This document shows positions 15,606 to 24,245 of a DNA stretch of 64,000 nt, one piece after another. The position numbers and the translations under genes were made by a program. The stretch is from positions 1 to 64,000 of the forward strand of contig NZ_CAMIHD010000009.1 of assembly GCF_946222835.1 (NCBI RefSeq). Direction: 5' to 3'. A model generated the notes under the pieces. It searched no databases. It was not told the origin of the DNA and saw nothing but the letters and a program-made list of their open reading frames with translations. Within the stretch, counting starts at the first letter, position 1; the number at the start of each line of letters is the position of its first letter. This DNA comes from an uncultured Corynebacterium sp. Its GTDB lineage: Bacteria > Actinomycetota > Actinomycetes > Mycobacteriales > Mycobacteriaceae.

Positions 15606-17261
15606 TTAGTCCTCCCCTTCCGCGGGGTTGATATCTACCGCATAAAACGACGGGCGGCCGATGGCCTCGGTACTAAAGCCCTCGATATAAGGCTGGAAAC
15701 CATAGACCTGCGGCTCTTCAAACATGGGCAAGATATAGGCCTGTTCGGACAAGTAGTCCTGCATGCGGCCAGCCATGGCCAAGCGCTTTTTTTCACTGCT
15801 GAGGTTGAAATAGTCCTCCACCAGCTTCTGCAATTTCTCATCACCAAAGCTATCGGTCGCCTCGTCATAGTTGAGGAAAGAATTGCGCCCGCTGCCATCC
15901 AGCCACGTGGCCAAGGTATCCACATTGGCACGGCCAGTCATGGTGTGGCGTACCTGCACGGTGTCTTGGTCCTTCATGGCTTTCTGCTGCGCGGAGCGGT
16001 CACCTGGGTGGAGGTTGGCCTCGATGCCGACGTTCTTAAGCATCTCCTGAGCCTTGGTGAACATCTCTTTAGAGCGCGGCTGTGGGACGGCCTCATTGAA
16101 GGTGACAGAAAGGCGCTTGCCGTCCTTTTCGCGAATGCCATCTTCGCTTGGGCGCCAGCCGGCCTCACCGAGCAGGCGCTTGGATTCTTCTGGATCGAAG
16201 GCATAGTTGGCGGACTGATCCTTATAGCCAATGGCCGTCTTAGCCAGGATCGAGGTGCCCTTGGGATAGGAATCAGAAAAGAGGGTGTCCAGGATGTTAT
16301 CGCGGTCGATGGCGTGGATGATGGCCTGGCGCACGCGCTTATCTTCCAAGAGTGGATGGCGGAAGTGGAAGTGGAAGCTATTATTCACGCCGCGGGTGGG
16401 GGCGGCGAAAATCTGCAGGTTTTGATCCTTCAGGTGCTTCTCATCGGGGGCTTCGATCTGGCGCGCGACATCGGACTGGCCAGCTACAAGCGAGCCCACG
16501 CGCACGGAATCTTCGGCTGCGAGCACGATATTGATGCCCTCAATATCGGCCGGGCCCTGGTGGTCCTTGCGGGCAGGGGGCGCCCAATCATAATCCTCGC
16601 GCTTCTTGAGCACCAGCTTGGTGCCCAGCTCTTCTTCCTCAATGACGAAGGGGCCCGAACCGGAAATCGCGGTGGCGTTGCCCGGCGCGAAGCCGGTGTC
16701 ATCCAAATCCAGGGTGGCATTAGAGAGCAGGCCCTGGTTCATCACGGAGGTGGACTGCGGGAAGCCTGGGGAAGGCTCGCTGAAGTAGAACTTCACCGTG
16801 TAGTCATCGATGACCTCGGACTTTTCATAGTTGGGCAGCTGCTCCGATGGAGTGAGCATGCGGTCTTCGTCGCCTAGGGCATAAAGGTCATAGTTCTTCT
16901 TCACGTTCGCGGCATCTAGGCGGGAGCCATCAGAGTAGGTCACACCCTTGCGGATCTTGAAGGTGAACTCGGTGTTGTCTTTATTTGCCTTAGGCATCTC
17001 CTCCGCAATCCACGGGTGCAGCTCAAGAGTATTTGGATCCTGCCAGAGCAGGCGATCAGTGATGTTATTGAGCACACCACCGTTGGGGTAATAGCCGCCG
17101 GAGGGTGGATAAAGGTTATTGAACATATTGGGCTCGACATAGGTGACCATGCCATCTTCCGCGGCGTGGGAAGTAGAGGCGCACGAGGTTAGCGAGAGAG
17201 CAAGCGCGCCGCTGGCCAGGACCGCGGCCACCGGCCGCAGGAGCCGAGAAAGTTGCTTCAT
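15606..17261 (-). CDS. ABC importer substrate-binding lipoprotein (peptide/nickel family, SBP_5)
   Basis: 551 residues from the ATG at 17261, which has AAAGGAAA upstream; an earlier in-frame ATG at 17303 has no such site. A lipoprotein signal peptide ends at the lipobox LTSC (about residues 24-27), so the protein is tethered to the membrane outside the cell. The mature part is a family-5 solute-binding protein (DPNTLELHPWIAEEMP, TFKIRKGVTYSDG, RQAIIHAIDRDNI). The neighbours suggest the KPN_01854 subfamily, whose ligand is unknown to me. First gene of the minus-strand operon; its promoter region carries an McbR-like box. Confidence 0.93.
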   Translation of the reverse strand: MKQLSRLLRPVAAVLASGALALSLTSCASTSHAAEDGMVTYVEPNMFNNLYPPSGGYYPNGGVLNNITDRLLWQDPNTLELHPWIAEEMPKANKDNTEFTFKIRKGVTYSDGSRLDAANVKKNYDLYALGDEDRMLTPSEQLPNYEKSEVIDDYTVKFYFSEPSPGFPQSTSVMNQGLLSNATLDLDDTGFAPGNATAISGSGPFVIEEEELGTKLVLKKREDYDWAPPARKDHQGPADIEGINIVLAAEDSVRVGSLVAGQSDVARQIEAPDEKHLKDQNLQIFAAPTRGVNNSFHFHFRHPLLEDKRVRQAIIHAIDRDNILDTLFSDSYPKGTSILAKTAIGYKDQSANYAFDPEESKRLLGEAGWRPSEDGIREKDGKRLSVTFNEAVPQPRSKEMFTKAQEMLKNVGIEANLHPGDRSAQQKAMKDQDTVQVRHTMTGRANVDTLATWLDGSGRNSFLNYDEATDSFGDEKLQKLVEDYFNLSSEKKRLAMAGRMQDYLSEQAYILPMFEEPQVYGFQPYIEGFSTEAIGRPSFYAVDINPAEGED

Positions 17262-17329
17262 AAAAGCTCGATTTCCTTTAAGTCTTAAGTAGCACTCGCC
17301 CATTAGACCACACTCACACCTACAAATAC

Positions 17330-17345
17330 AAGACCGGACGGTCTA
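17330..17345. promoter_or_regulatory. McbR-like operator A, before the binding-protein gene
   Basis: AAGACCGGACGGTCTA contains AGAC-N6-GTCTA, one base short of the McbR consensus TAGAC-N6-GTCTA known from C. glutamicum. It lies about 70 bases upstream of the binding-protein start. The core AGACCG-GA-CGGTCT is itself a perfect dyad, as expected for a TetR-family repressor. Confidence 0.6.
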
Positions 17346-17385
17346 TCTTATCACCTGCCGAAACAAGGAAAATGAAGCCACGCCA

Positions 17386-17401
17386 TAGACAAAACGGTCT
17401 A
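17386..17401. promoter_or_regulatory. McbR-like operator B, before the FAD-protein gene
   Basis: TAGACAAAACGGTCTA is an exact TAGAC-N6-GTCTA site, extended by A and T to ATAGAC/GTCTAT. It lies about 60 bases upstream of the FAD/NAD(P)-binding protein. Its centre is 56 bp from that of operator A, giving one site per divergent promoter. Confidence 0.7.
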
Positions 17402-17462
17402 TTCTATTCTTACTGCCGGGTGCGATGTTCCTGGAAGAAGCTGAATGTGGCACGATAGAGGT

Positions 17463-19331
17463 ATGCCTACTCCAGCAATCGCGATCGTCGGCATGGGCCC
17501 GCGCGGCATTTCCATCCTGGAACGCCTGTCTGCCCGCATGGACGATTCCAGCGACCCCATTACCGTCCACCTCATTGATGATGCCCAGCATGGTGCCGGC
17601 CGCATTTGGGAAACGGATCAAACCAAAACCCTGTGCATGAATACCCGCGCCGGCGCCGTCACCCTTTTCACCGAGCCCGGCGCCACCGTAGACGCCCCTG
17701 TGCTCGAAGGCCCCATTCAGTACGAGTGGATTAAGCTTCTGCGCGGCGAGGGGGACGACATTTCCGCCGCCAAGCGCGAGCTTTTTGAACAGCATCCCCC
17801 AGCCGCACATATTGCGGAAGACTACCGCGAAGAGCTTGCCGCTACCCGCCCAGAATCGAATCCTTCCCGCGCCCTTTATGGCGAATACCTGCGCTGGGTC
17901 TATGACGTCGTCATCGCGCGCCTGCCCAAGAGCATTTCCACCGTGAGCCACTTCAGCCGGCTAGAGACCATCGCTGAGGACGACCACGTAGACGTGCTCC
18001 GCTTGGCGGATGGCTCCGAGGTGCGCGCCGATGCCACAGTGCTGGCCTATGGCTGGATGGTTCCGGAATACAACGAGCAGGAAAAGCAGCTGGCGGCTTC
18101 CGGCCTGAACTGGATCGCTCCCGATAACCCGGTAGAGCAAGACTATGCCGCCATCCCTAGCGGCGAGGACGTGCTGGTGCGCGGGCTAGGCATGGGCTTT
18201 TATGACATCATGGCACTAACCACCATCGAACGCGGCGGCACCTTCGTCGAAGATTCTTCCGCGCGCTCCGGCCTGCGCTACGAGCCCTGCGGCAAAGAGC
18301 CCAACTTCATCATTTCCTCCGGCCGCGGCTACCCCTACCATCCCAAGTCCGAGTACGGTGAGCTGCCGCCTACCATGCCGCGCCGCCGCCTGAAGAATGT
18401 CATTGCGGAACTCAGCGGCACTCAAGACATCGACTTTGACGCCCAGGTCTGGCCTGCCATCGCGCGCGATAGCTACGAGGCTTATATCACCACCTTGGAG
18501 CGCGTACGTCCGGATTCCCTCCTGCGCCCGCACACGGAGATTCTCGATGTTATCGATGCCACCGCCCCGGATGAGCTAGGCGCAGCCATTGCACCCATGC
18601 TTACCGAGCCATGGGATATGAACGATCTCATGTACCAGATCGCTGGGTTTACCGGGGACATCACTGAACTCACCGAGCACATTGCCCAGTCCATGGAAAG
18701 CGATATCCGAGAGGCCGCCGCCGGCCATAACTCCCCCATCAAGGCCGCGCTGTGGTCACTATCGCAATCGCGCAAGCCGGCCTCCATCCTCGGCTCGGAG
18801 GGGCGCTACACCCGCGAGTCCCGCACCGGCCGTTATGCCCAAGTTATGTCCTTCGGCCAGATGATCGGCTCCGGCCCGCCGCTCTTCCGCGTGCGCCAGC
18901 TGCTCGCGCTTGTCGACGCCGGCCTGGTCCACTTCCTCGGCGATCACCCCACCCTGGCCATCGAGGCAGATCATTTCACCCTAACCTCCGGCCCACGCTC
19001 GGCTTCTGCGCCCACGCTTGTCGACGCCTTTATGCACCGCCCCGATATCCGCACCGCTGGCGACGCAATGACTCGTTGCTTGGTGGACTCAGGCCGCGTG
19101 CGACCTTTCCCCGATCAAGGCCAGCCCACCGGTTCACCGGAAACCGATGGGACAACTCGCCGCACCGTTCACCCGGACGGCGAGCTGGATGCGCGCTTGC
19201 ACATTGTAGGCATCCCCACCTATTCCCAGTGGCCGGATACCACCATTTCCCCCATGCCAGGAACCGACCCACTCATGCTGCAGGAAACCGACAAGGCCGC
19301 CGGTTCCCTCCTGGCCGTGGTGCGTTCCTAG
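17463..19331 (+). CDS. Large FAD/NAD(P)-binding oxidoreductase
   Basis: 622 residues. The N-terminal dinucleotide fold AIAIVGMGPRGISILERL matches the FAD-NAD(P)-binding domain family I know as NAD_binding_9. A second stretch (DVLVRGLGMGFYDIMALT) looks like the second nucleotide-binding glycine motif. Residues around YEPCGKEPNFIISSGRGYPYHPKS are typical of flavin monooxygenase-like members. The ATG at 17463 is preferred because the first strand of the Rossmann fold begins five residues later. It diverges from the importer operon and shares its regulatory region. Probable role: oxidising the imported substrate or its product; reaction unknown. Confidence 0.85.
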   Translation: MPTPAIAIVGMGPRGISILERLSARMDDSSDPITVHLIDDAQHGAGRIWETDQTKTLCMNTRAGAVTLFTEPGATVDAPVLEGPIQYEWIKLLRGEGDDISAAKRELFEQHPPAAHIAEDYREELAATRPESNPSRALYGEYLRWVYDVVIARLPKSISTVSHFSRLETIAEDDHVDVLRLADGSEVRADATVLAYGWMVPEYNEQEKQLAASGLNWIAPDNPVEQDYAAIPSGEDVLVRGLGMGFYDIMALTTIERGGTFVEDSSARSGLRYEPCGKEPNFIISSGRGYPYHPKSEYGELPPTMPRRRLKNVIAELSGTQDIDFDAQVWPAIARDSYEAYITTLERVRPDSLLRPHTEILDVIDATAPDELGAAIAPMLTEPWDMNDLMYQIAGFTGDITELTEHIAQSMESDIREAAAGHNSPIKAALWSLSQSRKPASILGSEGRYTRESRTGRYAQVMSFGQMIGSGPPLFRVRQLLALVDAGLVHFLGDHPTLAIEADHFTLTSGPRSASAPTLVDAFMHRPDIRTAGDAMTRCLVDSGRVRPFPDQGQPTGSPETDGTTRRTVHPDGELDARLHIVGIPTYSQWPDTTISPMPGTDPLMLQETDKAAGSLLAVVRS

Positions 19332-19391
19332 CCACCACCGCGCTAATGGCCCGGGCCAGGCCGGTCCCGGCCTCGGTCCCGCCACCGCGGC

Positions 19392-20549
19392 CTATAGCGC
19401 GTCGAGGGCCTGCTCCAAATCCGCGAGCAGGTCATCGATGTCCTCAATGCCAATGGAAATGCGCACCAGATCCTCCGGCGGCACCAGCTCCGACCCTTCC
19501 GCGGATACGTGCGTCATATTCTTCGGGTGCTCGATGAGCGACTCCACTCCACCCAGCGATTCTGCTAAGCAGATAAGCCGCGTATTGAGACAGATCTGCT
19601 TGGCATGCTCCGCACTATGGAAGCGCACGGACATCATGCCGCCAAAGCCACGCATCTGCTGTGCCGCCAACTCGTGGCCTGGGTGTTCCTTGAGCCCTGG
19701 GTAGAGCACCTGTTTGACCTCGGGACGATCCTGCAAGAATTCCGCTACCTTCTGCGCATTGGCGCAGTGGCGATCCATACGCACGGATAGGGTCTTGATG
19801 CCGCAAGCGGTGAGGTAGGCGTCGAAAGGCGAGCTCACTGCACCCACATTGCCTTGGAAATAGAGAAGGCGCTCGTCCACGTGGGCGTCATTAGTCACCA
19901 CCGCACCGCCCAACACATCGGAGTGCCCACCTAGGTATTTGGTGGTCGAGTGCAGCACATGGTCCGCGCCGAGCTCCAGCGGGTTTTGTAGATAAGGCGT
20001 GGCAAAAGTATTGTCCACCAGCACCTGCGCGCTGCCCTTAATCTTGGCCACCGCAGCGATATCGGTAATATTCAGCGCCGGATTAGTAGGCGTTTCCAAC
20101 CAAATGAGCTTGGTATTATCCTGCACCGCGGCCGCAACGGCAGCGGTGTCACTGGTATTTACGATGGACATCTCCACGCCCCACTCGGTGAAATCATTGA
20201 GCAGGCGGTAGGAACCGCCGTAGGCGTCATTGCCCAAAATGACGTGATCGCCAGGGCGCACCAAGATCCGAATCAGCGTATCGGCGGCAGCCATACCGGA
20301 AGAAAACACGCGGGCATACTCCGCACCCTCTAATGCAGCGAGCGTTTGCTCGAGCGACCGTACGGTGGGGTTGGCCACGCGCCCATATTCGAATCCGCCG
20401 CGCAGCTCCGCCAAGCCGTCTTGTGCAAAGGTGGTCGAGGCGTAGATCGGCACATTAATTGAGCCCATGTGGGGATCTGGGTGGTAGCCACCATGGATGG
20501 AACGGGACGTAAAGCCTTGAGCGAGGTTCTGCGTGCTGCGTTCAGTCAT
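19392..20549 (-). CDS. metB: Cystathionine gamma-synthase
   Basis: 385 residues; a PLP enzyme joining O-acetyl/succinyl-homoserine and cysteine to cystathionine in the transsulfuration route to methionine. The PLP lysine lies in HSTTKYLGGHSD, and the Tyr/Arg phosphate-binding pair is in FEYGRVANPT. The C-terminal SLGGVESLIEHP matches the Cys/Met metabolism family. The start at 20549 leaves MTERSTQNLAQGF, the usual beginning; the open frame extends upstream without a ribosome site. In C. glutamicum metB is repressed by McbR, and a weak match to the McbR box lies just upstream here. Confidence 0.93.
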   Translation of the reverse strand: MTERSTQNLAQGFTSRSIHGGYHPDPHMGSINVPIYASTTFAQDGLAELRGGFEYGRVANPTVRSLEQTLAALEGAEYARVFSSGMAAADTLIRILVRPGDHVILGNDAYGGSYRLLNDFTEWGVEMSIVNTSDTAAVAAAVQDNTKLIWLETPTNPALNITDIAAVAKIKGSAQVLVDNTFATPYLQNPLELGADHVLHSTTKYLGGHSDVLGGAVVTNDAHVDERLLYFQGNVGAVSSPFDAYLTACGIKTLSVRMDRHCANAQKVAEFLQDRPEVKQVLYPGLKEHPGHELAAQQMRGFGGMMSVRFHSAEHAKQICLNTRLICLAESLGGVESLIEHPKNMTHVSAEGSELVPPEDLVRISIGIEDIDDLLADLEQALDAL

Positions 20550-20561
20550 AGCACCACAGTC

Positions 20562-20577
20562 TAGACTAAGCTGTTCA
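20562..20577. promoter_or_regulatory. Degenerate McbR-like box before metB
   Basis: TAGACTAAGCTGTTCA has a perfect left arm TAGAC and a right arm GTTCA that matches GTCTA at three of five positions. It lies 13 bases upstream of the metB start, within reach of the promoter. Confidence 0.4.
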
Positions 20578-20643
20578 TTTCTAGCGGAGAGATGAGCATT
20601 TATTTTCACACTCTCGGACGCCACAACTCATCACACTTTCAGG

Positions 20644-20666
20644 CTCGCCCCCTTACAATGGGCGAG
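20644..20666 (+). other. Hairpin in the mscS leader
   Basis: CTCGCCC at 20644-20650 pairs with GGGCGAG at 20660-20666, followed by GTTCCTTTTG. It lies 30 bases before the mscS start. It may be an attenuator-like structure or simply part of the leader. Confidence 0.4.
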
Positions 20667-20696
20667 GTTCCTTTTGTACTCGACTTAGAAAGAACA

Positions 20697-21704
20697 ATGA
20701 CTACGCAATTCTTAGCCTCAGCCGCTTCCACCAAGGACTCGGCCGTCGAGTCCGTCTCCAACTTTTGGAACGATGAGACGGTGCAAAGCTGGCTTATCGA
20801 GCGCCCCATCCGCATCGCCATCATCCTTGTCTTGGCCATAATCGCTCACTGGCTGCTCCACCGCATCATCAACAAGGTGGCTGAAAATAGCATCAAGTCT
20901 TCCGGCCTAGACAAGCAGCGTTTCCGCGGGAAATTCAAGAGTCGGGCCAACCGCCACGAACTTAGCCAGCAAGAAGAGGCCATGCGCCAAACCCGCGAAA
21001 CCCGGCGCGCTTCCCGTATTAAAACACTAGCCGGGGTAGCCCGCTCCGCCGCCGCCATTTTCGTGTGGGTATGGGCCGTTATTGCCATTTTGGATGAGCT
21101 AGACGTTAACGTGACACCGCTTATCGCCTCTGCCGGTGTTATCGGTGTTGCCCTCGGCTTTGGCGCGCAGGCGCTGGTGAAGGACTTCCTGTCCGGAATT
21201 TTCATGCTCATTGAGGATCAATACGGCATTGGCGACGTGGTTGACCTTGGCAACGGCGTCTTTGGCGATGTCGAGTCCATCTCCTTACGCATCACCACGG
21301 TCCGCGATATCGACGGCGCCCTGTGGTACGTGCGCAATGGCGAAATCCTCCAGGTAGCTAACCACTCCGATGAGTACTCCGTTGCCCGCATCCAGATTCC
21401 TGTGGGCCTTTCCAATGACCCAGAAGTCGCCGGCGAGGTCATCGAAGACGCCGTGAAGGAAGCCGCACAAGACGATAAGGTACGCAAGCTCATTCTCAGC
21501 ACGCCCCGTGTGGATGGCATGTCCGGTTTCGAACCTGATTATGTTTCCTTCCGCGTGTCTACAAAGACCCTGCCGGGCAAGCAGTGGGACGTTCAGCGAT
21601 TCCTGCAGTCCCGCGTGCTCAATGTCATGCACACTAAAGGCATTACTACCCCCTACCCGCACGGCATCGGCATTCCCGATCCCCGCAAGGAAGAAGAAGA
21701 ATAA
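20697..21704 (+). CDS. MscS-family mechanosensitive channel
   Basis: 335 residues. Membrane helices lie at roughly 36-55, 115-135 and 142-165. The third is the pore helix, reading VIGVALGFGAQALVKDFLSG, followed by the MscS beta domain (YGIGDVVDLGNGVFGDVESI, LRITTVRD). It opens on osmotic downshift to release solutes. It is shorter than the long C-terminally extended glutamate exporter MscCG of C. glutamicum, so it is a plain MscS-like paralogue. I chose the ATG at 20697, which has AGAAAGAAC upstream; longer frames lack a ribosome site. The glbO start follows its stop with no spacing. Confidence 0.92.
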   Translation: MTTQFLASAASTKDSAVESVSNFWNDETVQSWLIERPIRIAIILVLAIIAHWLLHRIINKVAENSIKSSGLDKQRFRGKFKSRANRHELSQQEEAMRQTRETRRASRIKTLAGVARSAAAIFVWVWAVIAILDELDVNVTPLIASAGVIGVALGFGAQALVKDFLSGIFMLIEDQYGIGDVVDLGNGVFGDVESISLRITTVRDIDGALWYVRNGEILQVANHSDEYSVARIQIPVGLSNDPEVAGEVIEDAVKEAAQDDKVRKLILSTPRVDGMSGFEPDYVSFRVSTKTLPGKQWDVQRFLQSRVLNVMHTKGITTPYPHGIGIPDPRKEEEE

Positions 21705-22088
21705 ATGGATTCTGTCTATGAGGCCATCGGCGGCATGGAGACCTTTGAGCGCCTCGTCCACGGCTTTTATTCCCAGGTCAAAGAGGACGATGTCATCGGT
21801 CCGATGTACCCCGATAATGACTGGGAAGGCGCCGAGCAGCGCCTTACTTGGTTCTTGGCGCAGTATTGGGGTGGCCCACAGCTCTTCTCTGAAAAACGCG
21901 GCCATCCGCGCCTGCGCATGCGCCACGCCCCCTACCCCATCGATATAACCGCCCATGACCGGTGGCTAGAGCTTATGGGTAACTCCCTCGCGGAAATCGA
22001 AGAGGAAACCATCCCACCGGCCTATCGCGAGATGATCTGGGATCATATGCAACGCGTGGCCGCCATGATGATCAACAAGGCACCATAA
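21705..22088 (+). CDS. glbO: Truncated haemoglobin, group II
   Basis: 127 residues of 2-on-2 globin fold. It shows MDSVYEAIGGMETFERLVHGFYSQV, the RLTWFLAQYWGGP stretch with Tyr and Trp of the distal pocket, and the proximal His in LRMRHAPYPI. This matches GlbO of mycobacteria (Rv2470), a membrane-linked oxygen/NO-handling globin. The ATG abuts the mscS stop codon (TAAATG), so translation is probably coupled to the channel gene. Confidence 0.95.
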   Translation: MDSVYEAIGGMETFERLVHGFYSQVKEDDVIGPMYPDNDWEGAEQRLTWFLAQYWGGPQLFSEKRGHPRLRMRHAPYPIDITAHDRWLELMGNSLAEIEEETIPPAYREMIWDHMQRVAAMMINKAP

Positions 22089-22113
22089 CCGCACGGTCTT
22101 CCCCGCGCACGAG

Positions 22114-22154
22114 ACAAGCCCGGCTCCCGCTATTCAGTGAGGAACCGGGCTTGT
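22114..22154. terminator. Bidirectional terminator between glbO and ald
   Basis: Perfect 10-bp stem ACAAGCCCGG/CCGGGCTTGT between two convergent genes, followed on the plus strand by GGTTTATCT. Confidence 0.65.
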
Positions 22155-22188
22155 GGTTTATCTAGCCCACACTATGGGGACCTGATGC

Positions 22189-23280
22189 TTAGTCTTCCCA
22201 GTCAAAGGCCTTACGTACAGGCTCGGAGACCAAACGGCCACCGCGAGTCATTACGCCACCCTCCAGGCCTGGGTAGCGCTTGATGGCGGCGTCTAGGCTG
22301 TCGTTAGCCACGGCACGGATGTACGGCAGGGTCGCAGAAGATAGCGCACGGGTCGAAGTATTGGCCACTGCACCCGGCATATTTGCCACGCAGTAGAACA
22401 CGGTGTCATGCACCTTGAAGGTCGGCTCATCGTGGGAGGTCTTCTTGGAATTCTCGAAGCAACCACCCTGGTCGATAGCCACATCGACGAGAACTGCACC
22501 CTTCTTCATCTTCTTTACGGTTTCCTCACGCACCAGCTTCGGTGCGGCAGCGCCTGGAATAAGTACAGCGCCGATAACGAGGTCGGCTTCCTGCAGTTCC
22601 TTGTCAATGGTGGCCGGATCAGAGATCAGGGTGCGCACACCGCCAGCGTATTGATCATCGAAGCGCTGCAGCACGTGCGGGTCAAGGTCGAGCACTGTCA
22701 CCTCGGCGCGCAGACCGTGGGCCATAGCGACGGCAGACGCGCCAACCTGGCCACCGCCAATGACCACGACGCGTGCCGGCTGGGTGCCCGGAACACCGGA
22801 GACCAACAGGCCGCGGCCGCCCTGGGTGGACAGCAGGTGGTGGGTGCCCTCGATAGCAGCAAGGCGGCCTGCTACCTGGGACATCGGGGTAAGAAGTGGA
22901 AGGGTACCGTGGCGGTCAGTAACCGTCTCATAAGCAATGGACGTAGTATTGGCCTCAACAAGCGCCTCAGTCAGCGGACGGTCCGCCGCAAGGTGCAGGT
23001 AAGTAAAGACGGTGAGATCGGAGCGCAGGTACTGGTACTCGGACTCGAGTGGCTCTTTCACCTTCAACAGCAGTTCTGCCTGCGCCCAGGTATCTTCCGC
23101 AGTGCCAACGATGCTGGCGCCGGCGGCCTCATACTCGGAGTCTGGGAAGGACGCGCCTTCACCCGCACCGGTCTCAATGAGAACCTCGTGGCCGTCTTGA
23201 ACGAGGGTCTGAGCGCCGCTCGGGGTAAGAGCCACACGGTTCTCGTTATTCATGATTTCTTTAGGCACAGCAATACGCAT
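22189..23280 (-). CDS. ald: Alanine dehydrogenase
   Basis: 363 residues; reversible NAD-dependent deamination of L-alanine to pyruvate and ammonia. The N-terminal signature MRIAVPKEIMNNENRVAL, the catalytic Lys in LLKVKEP and His in YLHLAAD, and the NAD site VVIGGGQVGASAVAMA are all present. It lets cells use alanine as nitrogen and carbon source or rebalance NADH under low oxygen. A second alanine-related gene in the window is the AGCS symporter at 31.3 kb. The start is preceded by AAGGAGATTGCGTA. Confidence 0.97.
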   Translation of the reverse strand: MRIAVPKEIMNNENRVALTPSGAQTLVQDGHEVLIETGAGEGASFPDSEYEAAGASIVGTAEDTWAQAELLLKVKEPLESEYQYLRSDLTVFTYLHLAADRPLTEALVEANTTSIAYETVTDRHGTLPLLTPMSQVAGRLAAIEGTHHLLSTQGGRGLLVSGVPGTQPARVVVIGGGQVGASAVAMAHGLRAEVTVLDLDPHVLQRFDDQYAGGVRTLISDPATIDKELQEADLVIGAVLIPGAAAPKLVREETVKKMKKGAVLVDVAIDQGGCFENSKKTSHDEPTFKVHDTVFYCVANMPGAVANTSTRALSSATLPYIRAVANDSLDAAIKRYPGLEGGVMTRGGRLVSEPVRKAFDWED

Positions 23281-23564
23281 TACGCAATCTCCTTGTGGGT
23301 GGAGTAAATTACATCGACCACGTAAGGGTAACGCAGGACACGTTTGCGTGCGGCACTATGTTCATAAATTCACAAAGCGGGGGTACCAATACAGCGAGCT
23401 AAAAGGTAAATGTGCTGGTCAAAGAAGCATTTCCCCATTTGCCCAGAAGCCCCCTCCCCCTAATGTGGACCACTTTCGGGCAATCTCGCCAAGAAAGACG
23501 CGCGTACCGGTCCTATTAAACAGAACCGACGCGTGACAGCCCGATATCTCGCGGGCCAGCGAAG

Positions 23565-24203
23565 CTAGAACAGCGACAGGCGAGTAGAACGGTAGATGCT
23601 GCCAAAGGGGGCGTCGAGACGTACCCAACGGCCTAGTTGAGCCACCCGCAGGTGCCGTGGCACGTCCATCGGGGCGGAAAATCCGGGGATAAGGCCTAAG
23701 TTGGTGCAAGCAAAAATCATGCGCATGGGGATTTCCACCGTGGCACCATCGCCTTCTACGGTAACGACGGTTTGATTCAAAAGACTGGACGGCGGGCCCA
23801 TGGGGCCAGAAAACTGCCGGGTCAGCTGTTGTCCTTTATCGGATAGCTCGCGCACCACCGTAACCGGCAAAGTATCAACCACACTGTAACCGGTGGCCGG
23901 CGGAAGCGCTCCTGGCCACGACGGATCGCGGGCAGGTCCCAAATCTAGCTTTCCGCTCGATTCGTGCTCGTCGAGCTGCTCAGCCAGCGTAGCCGCAGAA
24001 ACCACTGCCCCATCGCGGGAAGCGACGCCCTGCACGCGGCGGGAGGCAACCACCTCGAAGGGTGTGGTGACAAAGGCATCGACGACGTCGTCAGTCAGCT
24101 GGCGCAGGCGGACCGAGGCCCCCGCATCCAAGCCAACTGCGCGCGTGACAAGGGCCCGAAGGCCAGGTCCACCGCTTCCAATTTCTAGTGTCTCGGTGAC
24201 CAT
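23565..24203 (-). CDS. Conserved actinobacterial protein, Rv2474c-like
   Basis: 212 residues, soluble, with no motif I can assign. It opens VTETLEIGSGGPGLRALVTRAVGLDAGASVRLRQL and ends with a conserved SIYRSTRLSLF. Gene order (upstream thioesterase, then ettA) matches Rv2474c-Rv2475c-Rv2477c. A link to translation or lipid metabolism is only guilt by association. The start could be the GTG/ATG one codon apart. The 284 bases between this gene and ald show nothing else convincing, apart from a weak imperfect dyad near 23495-23535. Confidence 0.8.
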   Translation of the reverse strand: MVTETLEIGSGGPGLRALVTRAVGLDAGASVRLRQLTDDVVDAFVTTPFEVVASRRVQGVASRDGAVVSAATLAEQLDEHESSGKLDLGPARDPSWPGALPPATGYSVVDTLPVTVVRELSDKGQQLTRQFSGPMGPPSSLLNQTVVTVEGDGATVEIPMRMIFACTNLGLIPGFSAPMDVPRHLRVAQLGRWVRLDAPFGSIYRSTRLSLF

Positions 24204-24245
24204 GCCTTCGGGCCCTGCCTTTCTTTACTTTGCTCTGCGTCGCAG

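Noticed and set aside
14598..16877. 759-codon plus-strand open frame antisense to the importer permease and binding-protein genes
   Set aside because: Its composition (many Gly, His, Gln, Asp) is that of a GC-rich shadow frame. The minus strand carries clear permease and lipoprotein sequences with ribosome sites.
23281..23564. Gene or structured RNA between ald and the Rv2474c-like gene
   Set aside because: Only a weak imperfect dyad is visible; frames are short and interrupted.
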